Made by a program: the position numbers and the translations under genes
Notes under the pieces: generated by a model
What the model was told of the DNA's origin: nothing
Seen by the model: the letters and a program-made list of their open reading frames with translations, nothing else
Databases searched by the model: none
In this document: piece by piece, positions 31,465-40,386 of the stretch
Position numbering within the stretch: the stretch's first letter is position 1
Layout of the letters: every line of letters begins with the position of its first letter
NCBI RefSeq assembly: GCF_006542765.1
Contig: NZ_SKCD01000031.1
Location: 1-57,421, forward strand
Origin: Paenibacillus luteus
GTDB taxonomy: Bacteria > Bacillota > Bacilli > Paenibacillales > Paenibacillaceae
Reading direction: 5' to 3'
Length of the DNA: 57,421 nucleotides

Positions 31465-33153
31465 TTAAAAAACGTTCAATATCTCAAAGCGCTGCGGATC
31501 CCTTCCGTTACGGTAATCATGTTCGGCCTCGTCCTGTACATATAGGGACGCGTCTCCTGATCGAGTGTCAGCTACGGACTTAGCGGTAAGCACTTTTCCC
31601 GTTAAACGATTTCGAATGATACGCTTGCCTCCATGATCCGCGTCCTCCAGCGCCCATTCACTGCGGCCTAGAATCCACTGCGGCAGCAACTGAACCTGAA
31701 TGTCCCCAGTTCCCTCACCAGCATGAGAACCAGCACCGTTAACGTTAGTCATTCTTGCGATTTCAGCAGTAGAACTAGACACCGATAAATAACGTCCGTT
31801 CGACGAGCTTCTGATTAGAATAAAGCCGGCATCATCCGATTTTTCCAACATCCATTTCTGTTCATTCGCTTTATAAGACAACACGCGACCGACAACGCCG
31901 ATCTTCTCTTCTGTTGTGGTCCCTACAGCCATGAGGCTATAATCACCGCTCTTCCTATCTCCTATGATTCCTTCTGTCATATGACTAACAACGCCGCTCT
32001 CCCCATCCCCTATCGTTCCGTCAGCCATGTGGCCGGCAACGCCACTTTCCCCATCCACTGTAGCACCGTCATCGTCCAGGCTCGCTTTGACAGCATTGTC
32101 AGCATCCCCATCCCCTACCGCTTCTGCAGCCAAATAACGCTCCGTACCGCTGCTTTTAATTCGGTGCAAACTGCTTGGCTTTGAATGTTCGTTCAGGTCT
32201 ACAAAGTCGCCCAAAGCAACCCGGTTTGTCCATTCCAGCTTCATCTCCTTATCCGAAGGGAAGCTTAGCGGCAAAAACACATACGAGGAGTCATGGTAGC
32301 TGGAAGGGTCCCAGCGGTCCCCGACATACCAATATTCCATCTTGCCTTGTACTTCAAGAGGCACAATAAAAGCGGGCTGCGAGTCAAACGTCGTCGTATC
32401 GCCAAACGGCAGCAGCTGCGACCATTTCCCGGTTAGGCTGTCCGAATAAGCGTACGCTCCCTGATTCGGCAGCCAGCCCGTACAGGCGGACGTAATCAGG
32501 AAATATACGCCGCGGCGCTTAATCATAGCCGGGGCTTCCCGGTACTGGCCGGGCCATAGCGTCTTCACATGCTCATCGATGCTTAAATAGTCATCCGACA
32601 GTCGGTATATCAGCAAATCGGCATTGTCTCTGGCCGCTGACATGAAATAAGCGGTACCGTCATCATCCTGAAACACGGTGCAATCCCGCGACATATGGCC
32701 AATTGGATTGAAGCTGCCGTGATACACATATTCGCCATCGACCGTATCACATGTAGCTACCGCGCAGCGGGCATCATGATAATTTTTTCCGTTCTCCCAA
32801 TGCATCCACATCACATACTTGCCAGTCAGCTCGTTGCGAAGCACCTTTGGGCGCTCAATGACGGCTCCTTGTTCGTAGCCGGTGTCCCTTTGTCCAGGCG
32901 GATACAGATCGAGCGAGGTTCGGTAGTAGGTCGGCTGAACCTTGGATTGCAGCGTCAGAACGGCTCCTCTATTCTCCCAAGTCCTTAAATCGCTTGAACG
33001 ATAGCAGGACACCTTTTTGCCATCCGTGCGATCCTCCCCGAACCAATAATAATATCCGTCTTGCTGCAGCATCCAGCCGCCATGCGCCCTTATACCCTGG
33101 CCATCCGTATCCTTCCAAGCTCTCCCGTTATATACCGGCTTCGTGCTCCCCAT
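31465..33153 (-). CDS. Glycoside hydrolase family 43-like enzyme
   Basis: This enzyme has no signal peptide, so it acts inside the cell on imported oligosaccharides. The five-bladed propeller carries the general base Asp in RAHGGWMLQQDGYYYWFGEDR, the second Asp in SRDCTVFQDDDGTAYF, and the acid Glu in YREAPAMIKRRGVYFL. The exo-beta-1,3-galactanase-like branch of GH43 seems closest. The C-terminal part looks like a beta-trefoil domain (RYLAAE, RYLSVSS, GKVLTAKS), but an about 50-residue stretch of degenerate 16-residue repeats interrupts it near residues 360-410. The ATG at 33153 has GAGAGG nine bases upstream. It is the last gene of the operon and begins 20 bases after the response regulator. 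Confidence 0.85.
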   Translation of the reverse strand: MGSTKPVYNGRAWKDTDGQGIRAHGGWMLQQDGYYYWFGEDRTDGKKVSCYRSSDLRTWENRGAVLTLQSKVQPTYYRTSLDLYPPGQRDTGYEQGAVIERPKVLRNELTGKYVMWMHWENGKNYHDARCAVATCDTVDGEYVYHGSFNPIGHMSRDCTVFQDDDGTAYFMSAARDNADLLIYRLSDDYLSIDEHVKTLWPGQYREAPAMIKRRGVYFLITSACTGWLPNQGAYAYSDSLTGKWSQLLPFGDTTTFDSQPAFIVPLEVQGKMEYWYVGDRWDPSSYHDSSYVFLPLSFPSDKEMKLEWTNRVALGDFVDLNEHSKPSSLHRIKSSGTERYLAAEAVGDGDADNAVKASLDDDGATVDGESGVAGHMADGTIGDGESGVVSHMTEGIIGDRKSGDYSLMAVGTTTEEKIGVVGRVLSYKANEQKWMLEKSDDAGFILIRSSSNGRYLSVSSSTAEIARMTNVNGAGSHAGEGTGDIQVQLLPQWILGRSEWALEDADHGGKRIIRNRLTGKVLTAKSVADTRSGDASLYVQDEAEHDYRNGRDPQRFEILNVF

Positions 33154-33172
33154 TGCATTCATCCTCTCCCGA

Positions 33173-34807
33173 TTAAACGGAATGCTGATCCTTGTATTCC
33201 TGAGGCGTCATTCCGTATACCTTTTTGAATTGCTTAATAAAATAAGGTGCGTTCTGATAGCTGAATTTGTTGCCGATTTCATAGATTTTCAAATTTGTCG
33301 TTTTGAGCAAATAGGCGGATTTCTCCATCCGAATCCGAAGCATATAATCCGTGAGGCTCTCTCCGGTCACCGATTTGTACATTTGCGAGACGTAAACCGG
33401 ATGAAGATGCACGCATTCCCCGATCATCTGCAGCGAAATCGGCTTGTCCAAATGATCCTCGATAAAACGGTGAACCTTGTGGATCAGCTTGGAATGGCTG
33501 TCCGCCGCCTCGCGCTCCAGCGATGAACGCATGAGCGATGCCAAGCGAAACAAACCGTCCCGCAGCTGGCTGAACGTTTCGAACGATTCAAAACTTAACG
33601 AAGCCCGCTCATTCTGCGGCAAAAAGTCAAATAAGCCAAAGCCGCTTTTGTGGGCAATAAACGCTAATGCACCCGTCACCGCGCAAAAGGTCTCAAAGGC
33701 ATGCTCCGCAGAGCTACTGAATTCCAGTTCGAGCTCCTTGAATATGAGCTCAAGCTTCTTCTCAAACGCGTCCCATCGTCCCGCTTCAAGCAAATCCGGC
33801 AGCGTCGGCGGCTCGTATAGCTGCCTAAGCGTCTGCATAGCCGATGTCTCCCTGTGCTCGCCAAGCGGAAGCAAATAGCCTTTGCCTCTTCCGATATGCT
33901 TGCGGAAAGCTGCAAGCGCACTACTGTACGACAGCGCGAGCTGCTCTGGAAAAGATCCCTCCTCGCCGATCACGACCGATACGGCGCCTTTAAGGTAGGT
34001 CTCTACCTGCCGCTGGATGAGCTCGCCAAGCCGCTCTAGCTGTTCTTTTGCCGTTTGCCTCGGGACGCCGCGCGTCGCCTTGGCCTCGTTAATTTTGACC
34101 ACAAAAGCTAAATAACCATGTGCTTCCTTACAGGACCATACCTGGCAGTGCTCGCGAAGCACCTCTTCGGCTACGTTGCTGACGGCATATTCAAGGAGCG
34201 TACGATCCTTATAATCATAATGCACGAATGGTTCCTCCAGCCGGATGAGCAGCAGCGCAGCATGGTCTCCCTGAGCGAATGGAAGCATAAGCGAAGCCAG
34301 CTTGTCGTCCAAAGCATCGCCTGCGATGGCATGCCCTTGCAGCAGCTCTAGCAGCAGGTCCCTACGAAGCAGCGGCAAGTTGTCCCGCATTGTCCTCAGC
34401 GTGTTATCCCGCGAGACAAGCTCTTCCCATTCCTTCTGGACGGTGCCCAGCGCCTTATCGACAGCGCGAATCAAGTCGTCGTCGTTCACTGGCTTGAGAA
34501 GATAGTCCGAAGCACCGCCGCTGATCGCGCGTTTGGCATACTCAAATTCCGCATGGCCCGTAAGCAAAATACATTGCGTCGACGGCGAAACCTCCCTCAG
34601 CTTGTCCATTAGCTCCAGACCGGAAATGCCAGGCATTCGGATATCGGTGATGATCAGGTCTACGGAATGCCGTCGGATGATGGTAAGCGCATCAGTGACC
34701 GAAAAGGCCTTATGCACCGTGCCGATCTTAAGCTCCTCGCAAGGCAGCGTTGCGGCAACCCCTTCCACAACCGACCTTTCGTCATCCACTATCAGTATCT
34801 CGTACAT
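33173..34807 (-). CDS. YesN-like response regulator with AraC-type DNA-binding domain
   Basis: This transcription factor has an N-terminal receiver domain (YEILIVDDERS, phosphorylated Asp in DLIITDIRMPG, Lys in LLKPVND). A long linker region, about residues 130-430, follows. The C-terminal AraC domain is ISLQMIGECVHLHPVYVSQMYKSVTGESLTDYMLRIRM, with the second helix pair in NLKIYEIGNKFSYQNAPYFIKQFKKVYGMTPQEYK. The start at 34807 overlaps the kinase stop by 26 bases, indicating coupling. It probably activates the transporter genes and the GH43 gene in its own operon in response to the sugar ligand. Confidence 0.94.
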   Translation of the reverse strand: MYEILIVDDERSVVEGVAATLPCEELKIGTVHKAFSVTDALTIIRRHSVDLIITDIRMPGISGLELMDKLREVSPSTQCILLTGHAEFEYAKRAISGGASDYLLKPVNDDDLIRAVDKALGTVQKEWEELVSRDNTLRTMRDNLPLLRRDLLLELLQGHAIAGDALDDKLASLMLPFAQGDHAALLLIRLEEPFVHYDYKDRTLLEYAVSNVAEEVLREHCQVWSCKEAHGYLAFVVKINEAKATRGVPRQTAKEQLERLGELIQRQVETYLKGAVSVVIGEEGSFPEQLALSYSSALAAFRKHIGRGKGYLLPLGEHRETSAMQTLRQLYEPPTLPDLLEAGRWDAFEKKLELIFKELELEFSSSAEHAFETFCAVTGALAFIAHKSGFGLFDFLPQNERASLSFESFETFSQLRDGLFRLASLMRSSLEREAADSHSKLIHKVHRFIEDHLDKPISLQMIGECVHLHPVYVSQMYKSVTGESLTDYMLRIRMEKSAYLLKTTNLKIYEIGNKFSYQNAPYFIKQFKKVYGMTPQEYKDQHSV

Positions 34808-36548
34808 CCTCGTCCTCCTCCTTCCAACGTACAATGACTCTTAATCCTCCCGTTGGGGAATGCCCCAGCTCCAGCCCTGAATGCTTGCCGTACTTGTGAA
34901 TAAGGCGTTGATGAACATTTAGCATGCCACAGCTGCCCTGCGCTTCACCGGGAGTATTAATGGTTTCCCTTAGCCGCGCTAACTCCTCATCCGTTAAGCC
35001 AATCCCGTCGTCGTCAATAACAACAGCAAAGCGACCCTTCTCTTCGAATCCTTGAATGGCAATCGCGCCTGCGTTCTCTTTCTGCTCGATGCCGTGAATG
35101 ATGGCATTTTCGACAATAGGCTGGAGGATGAGTCGCGGCAAGGATAGCTCCTCCATCGCTTCCGGAATCTCGATTTCAAAGCGAATCCGGCTCATGCGCA
35201 TAGTTTGAATGGATAAGTAGTTGCTAATCAGCTTAATCTCATCCCGCAGAGTGGTATCCTGCTGGTCCACATGCGTCGTATACCGGAAATATTCACCAAG
35301 CTTGACCGCCATGGCCATCACCGCGTCATGCTCGCCAAGCCTGGTCATATTTTTCATAAAGAACAGGCAATTATATAGAAAATGAGGATTAATCTGTGAT
35401 TGAAGCTGCTTTAGCGTCGCTTCCCTGGAGCGCAGCTTTTCCTCGTATACACGATCGATCAAATTTTGAATTTGTTCGCTCATCAGGTTGAACTGATCGA
35501 ACAAATAACCGAATTCATCCTTCTTCCCGCTGTCCACCCGAACGGTATAATCCCCCATTCGCAGCCGCTTAGCCGCCAGAAACAGCTTGCGTATAGGCAC
35601 TTGGACATGCTTGTACAGCAGGAAAGCAGCCAGTACGCTGATGATCGCGATCACGATCATCGAGATCCAAAACCAGTTGCGGCTTGAGGTTATCGGATAC
35701 AAAATGCTCTCGAGCGGAACATATTCGACTAAGTACCAGCCAATCGTATCTGATTTGATATAGTTGACCATATAGCGCTCGTCCTCAATCGAGGCAATAA
35801 AGGTTCCCTGCTCTTTCGTCATTCCGCTTTCCGCTACAAAAGTTGGAATCAGCTTGCCGATTCGCTCCAGATTGGCGGTTCGGGTCACGATTGGCACATA
35901 ATCCGGATGATAGAGAAAAGGATCGCCCGAGCTGTCCGATTTGAAGGTTGTAAGCATATCGCCGAGATTTTTGGCATCCACCCGAATCTCCCCGATCAGA
36001 ACCGCTTCCTTCGTTCGATCAAAAGCAGACAAAGGTTCGACCGTGCGGAATACAAACGAATCCGGAACCCGATTGTTGTCCATCGGTTCGAATATCCACA
36101 AAAAAGGGTCAACGGGCTGATTCACGATCTCGTCCCGAAACAGCTTCTTGAACGTTATGGAGCCGTGCGTGCTGACGACCTCATCCGAGAGCGGCGCATA
36201 AAGCGAGTAGGAGTGAGACCAGCCGCCCGTTTTGCCGCGCCGCTCCAACTCCTCCTGCAGCTCCAGCTTTAACTCAAAGGTTTCGTAGGTGCTGGACTCC
36301 GGATTCATCGCGCTAAACGCTTTTACCCTTGGCTCAATACCCAGATTATTGACCGAGGTCATAAATCTATCAAATTCAGCATTAATTTGCTCGACGAGAA
36401 ACGAGAGCTTGTTGCGGTTATTTTGCTGAATCTCCTCTTTCACAACGCGAACGCTGACTTGATTGGAGTACGTATAAAGCGCCACAAACGGAATGAGCAG
36501 CAAAGCCATTATGGCTAATATTTTTTTGAATATATTCGACTTCTCCAC
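34782..36548 (-). CDS. YesM-like sensor histidine kinase
   Basis: This membrane kinase pairs with the overlapping regulator. Two membrane segments flank an about 250-residue extracellular sensor region, followed by a HAMP domain (KHVQVPIRKLFLAAKRLRMGDYTVRV), a His_kinase domain with the phosphorylated His in LQSQINPHFLYNCLFFMKNM, and a GHKL ATPase with LILQPIVENAIIHG and DDGIGL. The start is the GTG at 36548 (VEKSNIF) rather than the GTG at 36632, because a terminator-like hairpin (36581-36610) lies between the two and GGGAGAGGG stands 11 bases before the later GTG. It lies downstream of the lipoprotein gene. Confidence 0.92.
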   Translation of the reverse strand: MEKSNIFKKILAIMALLLIPFVALYTYSNQVSVRVVKEEIQQNNRNKLSFLVEQINAEFDRFMTSVNNLGIEPRVKAFSAMNPESSTYETFELKLELQEELERRGKTGGWSHSYSLYAPLSDEVVSTHGSITFKKLFRDEIVNQPVDPFLWIFEPMDNNRVPDSFVFRTVEPLSAFDRTKEAVLIGEIRVDAKNLGDMLTTFKSDSSGDPFLYHPDYVPIVTRTANLERIGKLIPTFVAESGMTKEQGTFIASIEDERYMVNYIKSDTIGWYLVEYVPLESILYPITSSRNWFWISMIVIAIISVLAAFLLYKHVQVPIRKLFLAAKRLRMGDYTVRVDSGKKDEFGYLFDQFNLMSEQIQNLIDRVYEEKLRSREATLKQLQSQINPHFLYNCLFFMKNMTRLGEHDAVMAMAVKLGEYFRYTTHVDQQDTTLRDEIKLISNYLSIQTMRMSRIRFEIEIPEAMEELSLPRLILQPIVENAIIHGIEQKENAGAIAIQGFEEKGRFAVVIDDDGIGLTDEELARLRETINTPGEAQGSCGMLNVHQRLIHKYGKHSGLELGHSPTGGLRVIVRWKEEDEDVRDTDSG

Positions 36549-36580
36549 TGGATTTGCCGCCCTCTCCCGACAAGGAAAAG

Positions 36581-36610
36581 CACCGATTCCCCCAAGCGGG
36601 GGAACGGGTG
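36581..36610 (-). terminator. Attenuating hairpin between lipoprotein and kinase genes
   Basis: CACCCGTTCCCCC pairs with GGGGGAATCGGTG around a GCTT loop (one internal mismatch), followed on the minus strand by CTTTTCCTT. It sits 26 bases past the lipoprotein stop. A partial terminator here would give more transporter than regulator message. It also fixes the kinase start downstream. Confidence 0.75.
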
Positions 36611-36635
36611 CCTGCCTTGAACCCGATGTCACTTT

Positions 36636-38333
36636 TTAATTGCTTTTAACCGAATCGTACCATTCATTGACTTCATCTGTAATCGTGTCGCCACCGGAGG
36701 ATTTCCACTGTGCCACGAACGTGTCAAATGCCTCAATTGGGCTGTCGCCGTAAATGATTTTATTGAAGGTTTCCTTCTCGCTCTTGTTCAGGAAATCCCA
36801 GCGCTTCTTGTAGGTTTTCGTAGGAGAGCCGTTATACAGGTTTGGCATGGCGAACTCAAGCTGGCTAAAGTTAACTGCGCCGCCGTGAATGTTCTTGTCC
36901 AAGTCCATGGCTGCTTTCATCTCAAATGCGCTTGTTGCTTCCTTGCCGCCGTCCAATTCGCTTAACGTCTTCATCATTAGCGATGGAATGCGGGCGCCAT
37001 CGAATAGAATCGTATACTTGCCCAGATTCATGATCGGCTGATCAGCCGGGAACTGTGCTCCGTCCCACGTTGGATTGCCGTCTTTAATCAAGTAATCATA
37101 ACCCTCTTCAAAGCCGTATTCAAGCGGGCTACCGGCCTCCGGATTGCCTTGGTTCTCATAGAGATAGTTGGCATAGAGGAAGAAGGCTTCCGGATGCTCA
37201 TAATTTTTGTTAATCAATACAACCCCGTTGCTCACACCCGATTGGCTGCGCCCGATTTTCCCATCAGGTCCTGCCGGGAGCGGATATGCCGAGTAATCCG
37301 CATTCTTATCGACTTCCTTAACCGCCGGCAGCGGCCAGCCTCCTGCCCAATAAGGAGCAGCTACAATGCCTGCTTTGCCTGAAGAGAACAACTCGGCAGC
37401 CTTGCCTTCGTCATGCAGGCCCGCTTCCTTATGAATATAACCCTTCTCCATCCATTCCTTCAGCTTGCCCAGAGCCGTCTTCACTTCCGGCTGAACCGAT
37501 CCATACGCCAGCTTCCCGTCGCTGCCTGCATTCCATTGCCCCGGCATCACGCCATAAGCGCCGAAAATAAAATCGGCATCCGCCAGTCCCCATGTGTTCA
37601 TCCCGTTCTTCAAGCCTACCGCAAGCCCAACCGTGTCCTTCTTTCCGTTGCCGTCCGGGTCCTGATTCGCGAACATATCCATCATGGTTTCCATCTCTGC
37701 GATGGTAGCCGGTGGCTGCAGGTTGAATTTTTTCATCCAGTCATCCCGGATCCACAATACCGTATCGTTATTGTTGGCATAATCGAGAATAGGCAGTGCA
37801 TATTTTTTGCCGTCGCGAACGTATGGATTCCACACGCTTGCATCCTCAGCCATCGCTGATTTATAAGCGTCGCTTGCATATTGCTCGAACAAATCGCCCA
37901 CCTCGACGAATTTTCCTGAATCAATTAACGCATCGATTACATCCTGAGAGCCGCGATACTGCACGATGTCCGGCAAGTCCTCATTCGCAGACAATAGCAG
38001 TCTGATCTTGGTATCGATGGCACTGCTGTCCGCTGTCCATACGTAATTCAGGTCGATGTTAAAGGCTTCTTTTGCCCACGTGACATGCGGATTGTTATTA
38101 ATGTCCTCGCCTGTCCGGAATTTAACGTCACTCGTCATCTGGCGAACGATATCCATTTTAACCGGCTCGCTGAATTTACCTGCTTCCAGCACGCTTTTGA
38201 CGGCAGCCTGGTTGTTCGAGCTCACTTCGTTTTTCCCTGTATTTTCTCCGTTCGAGCTTGCGCAAGCCCCGAGAAATCCCATACTCATGACTAAAGTAGT
38301 CATTAGAGCAACTGGCTTTATCCATCTTTTCAA
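36636..38333 (-). CDS. LplA-like sugar ABC transporter substrate-binding lipoprotein
   Basis: This large extracellular binding protein of 565 residues belongs to the group that includes B. subtilis LplA and YtcQ. The signal ends with the lipobox FLGAC. Mature features include a first lobe starting EPVKMDIVRQMTSDVKFRTGEDINNNP, ANEDLPDIVQYRG and DGKKYALPILDYANNNDTVLWIRDDWMKKF. The start is a TTG at 38333 with GGGGGAG six bases upstream; the ATG at 38360 has none. It follows the two permeases and precedes the two-component genes. The size and neighbours suggest a complex oligosaccharide, perhaps a pectin or galactan fragment. Confidence 0.93.
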   Translation of the reverse strand: MKRWIKPVALMTTLVMSMGFLGACASSNGENTGKNEVSSNNQAAVKSVLEAGKFSEPVKMDIVRQMTSDVKFRTGEDINNNPHVTWAKEAFNIDLNYVWTADSSAIDTKIRLLLSANEDLPDIVQYRGSQDVIDALIDSGKFVEVGDLFEQYASDAYKSAMAEDASVWNPYVRDGKKYALPILDYANNNDTVLWIRDDWMKKFNLQPPATIAEMETMMDMFANQDPDGNGKKDTVGLAVGLKNGMNTWGLADADFIFGAYGVMPGQWNAGSDGKLAYGSVQPEVKTALGKLKEWMEKGYIHKEAGLHDEGKAAELFSSGKAGIVAAPYWAGGWPLPAVKEVDKNADYSAYPLPAGPDGKIGRSQSGVSNGVVLINKNYEHPEAFFLYANYLYENQGNPEAGSPLEYGFEEGYDYLIKDGNPTWDGAQFPADQPIMNLGKYTILFDGARIPSLMMKTLSELDGGKEATSAFEMKAAMDLDKNIHGGAVNFSQLEFAMPNLYNGSPTKTYKKRWDFLNKSEKETFNKIIYGDSPIEAFDTFVAQWKSSGGDTITDEVNEWYDSVKSN

Positions 38334-38372
38334 AATAAGCTCCCCCTTCGCCTCTTTCACTTATTGTTCTAA

Positions 38373-39254
38373 CTATTCCTTTACCGAACCAAGCACAATT
38401 CCCTTGACAAAAAACTTTTGCAAAAACGGATAAACGGCTATGATCGGCAGCGTCGCGATAAAGATTTGCGCCGTCTTGACCGTGCGGTTCGACAGCTCTT
38501 TCATTTCATCCGCGTTTACATTCATGCTGCTAAGATCGCGCTGGACGACCAGCGTTTGCAGCAGCGTAGACATAGGATATTTCTCCGATTGCGTCATATA
38601 AATTAGACCGTCGAACCATGCGTTCCAATGCCCTACCATTGTAAAAAGCGAAATGGTCGCCAGCGAAGGCAACGAGATGGGCAAATAAATGCTCCATAAT
38701 GCCCGGAAGTGGCCTGCCCCGTCGATGAAAGCAGCCTCCTCCAACGCTTTCGGTACCGAGGTCCGGAAGAAATTCATCAGCAAAATGGTATTATACACGC
38801 TTACGGCACCAGGCAGCACGAGCGCCCAGATCGAATTAAGCAAACCAAGCTTTTGAACGATCATGTAGCCCGGAATCAGACCGCCGCTGAACAGCATCGT
38901 GAATACGAAAAACCAAGCATACCCATTGCGTCCTTTAAATTCATTTGTCTCCTTCGATAACGAGTAGCCGATCAGAATGGACATCCCCACTGCAACGGCC
39001 GTTCCAAGCAAGGTTCGAGTAACCGAGTTAAAGAATGAACCTATGAAATACTCATTGGCTAACGTTACCTTATAAGCCTCAAGCGAAAAGCCAATCGGCC
39101 ACAGCTTCACGATGTTGGCATCCGCGGCCGCCGATGAGCTGAACGATACCGCAAGCACATGAAGAAGAGGAGCGATGCAAAGGAATGATAAAAGCGCCAG
39201 CAATACATTATTGCCTACTGAAAAAATACGGTAACTAAGCGAACGGTGATGCAT
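38373..39254 (-). CDS. LplC/YtcP-like sugar ABC transporter permease
   Basis: This MalG-type membrane subunit of 293 residues has six helices. The EAA docking loop is EEAAFIDGAGHFRALWSIYLPISLPS. MTQSEKYPMSTLLQTLVV and the C-terminal KFFVKGIVLGSVKE are typical of LplC relatives. The ATG at 39254 (MHHRSLSY) has GGGGGGAG four bases upstream. It begins 13 bases after the other permease and is followed by the lipoprotein gene. Confidence 0.94.
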   Translation of the reverse strand: MHHRSLSYRIFSVGNNVLLALLSFLCIAPLLHVLAVSFSSSAAADANIVKLWPIGFSLEAYKVTLANEYFIGSFFNSVTRTLLGTAVAVGMSILIGYSLSKETNEFKGRNGYAWFFVFTMLFSGGLIPGYMIVQKLGLLNSIWALVLPGAVSVYNTILLMNFFRTSVPKALEEAAFIDGAGHFRALWSIYLPISLPSLATISLFTMVGHWNAWFDGLIYMTQSEKYPMSTLLQTLVVQRDLSSMNVNADEMKELSNRTVKTAQIFIATLPIIAVYPFLQKFFVKGIVLGSVKE

Positions 39255-39267
39255 GTAGCTCCCCCCT

Positions 39268-40182
39268 TTAGAAGATGCGGTAATTGGCCAGTTTATAGGC
39301 AAGCCTGTACGAGATAACGATCAGAATAAAGCTGACTAATGACTTGAATACGCCTACCGCGGTTCCGAAGCCAAAGTCCCCGCCGATAAGTCCTACGCGA
39401 TACACGTAAGTATCGATAATATCGCCTTTTTCATAAACGAGCGGATTGTAAAGATTAAAGATTTGATCAAAGCCTGCGTTCAAAATGTTGCCCAGCGACA
39501 GCGTCCCCACCACGATCGTAATCGGGATGAGCGACGGCAGCGTAATTTTAAGCATTTGCTGCCAGCGATTGGCTCCGTCGATAAGCGCCGCTTCGTAAAA
39601 ATCGGGATTGATGCCGGAGAGCGCGGCCAGAAAAATAATGGTCGAGAAGCCGAAGTCCTTCCAAACATCGCTGAAAATGACTGTAAACCGGAACCAGTCT
39701 CCATTGCCGAGGAAGAAGATTGGATCGATGCCGAACCAGCCAAGCGCCTGATTAACAAGCCCTCCATCCGTCGATAGCATGTCCAGGAGTATACCGCCGA
39801 GAATAACCCATGACAAGAAATGCGGCAGATAGACCAGTGTTTGCACAAAACGCTTGAACACCATTTTACGAACCTCGTTAAGCAGCAGCGCAAATATCAA
39901 TGGCACGATGAGGTGAGCCACGATCTTGATGACCGCAATTAGCAAGGTATTCCAAATGACCTGCCTAGCATCCGGATATTCGAACATCAGCTTAAAGTTC
40001 TCGAACCCAATCCATTCTGACCGGAAGAAACCTAGCTGCGGCTGGAAATCTTGAAATGCCATAACGAGTCCCAGCATCGGCAAGTAGGCAAAAATAAGGA
40101 CGAGCACGATCCCTGGCACAAGCATCACGTGCAGCGGCCAAGTCAGCTTGAAATTCCACCTCCGTGCAACTCTCTGTTTCAA
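39268..40182 (-). CDS. LplB/YteP-like sugar ABC transporter permease
   Basis: This MalF-type membrane subunit of 304 residues has six helices. The EAA loop is YEAALIDGANRWQQMLKITLPSL. PLIFALLLNEVRKMVFKRFVQTLVYLPHFLSWVILGGILLDML is characteristic of LplB relatives. It is the first gene of the operon. The start is a TTG at 40182 with GGGGAG six bases upstream. No ATPase gene is in the operon; a shared MsmX-type ATPase elsewhere is expected. Confidence 0.94.
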   Translation of the reverse strand: MKQRVARRWNFKLTWPLHVMLVPGIVLVLIFAYLPMLGLVMAFQDFQPQLGFFRSEWIGFENFKLMFEYPDARQVIWNTLLIAVIKIVAHLIVPLIFALLLNEVRKMVFKRFVQTLVYLPHFLSWVILGGILLDMLSTDGGLVNQALGWFGIDPIFFLGNGDWFRFTVIFSDVWKDFGFSTIIFLAALSGINPDFYEAALIDGANRWQQMLKITLPSLIPITIVVGTLSLGNILNAGFDQIFNLYNPLVYEKGDIIDTYVYRVGLIGGDFGFGTAVGVFKSLVSFILIVISYRLAYKLANYRIF

Positions 40183-40332
40183 TTGGTTCTCCCCTTCCGA
40201 CCCATTCGTTTATGTCTGTGGTGGTGATTACAAAACTAATTGTAGTCCTGCTGCGCCTGCTCCTTATATAACAATGTTTTAAGATTGGTAGCACGATATT
40301 AGGGATTATCTGACGGCGAATCGGCTACTCGA

Positions 40333-40370
40333 ACAAAAAAAAGCAACCCCGTCGCTTGAAGGGTTGCTTT
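40333..40370 (-). terminator. Terminator of the GH4 importer operon
   Basis: AAAGCAACCC (40340-40349) pairs with GGGTTGCTTT (40361-40370). On the minus strand the stem is followed by eight T. It lies 17 bases past the GH4 stop and separates this operon from the Lpl-type operon. Confidence 0.92.
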
Positions 40371-40386
40371 AAACCTATCGTTATTG

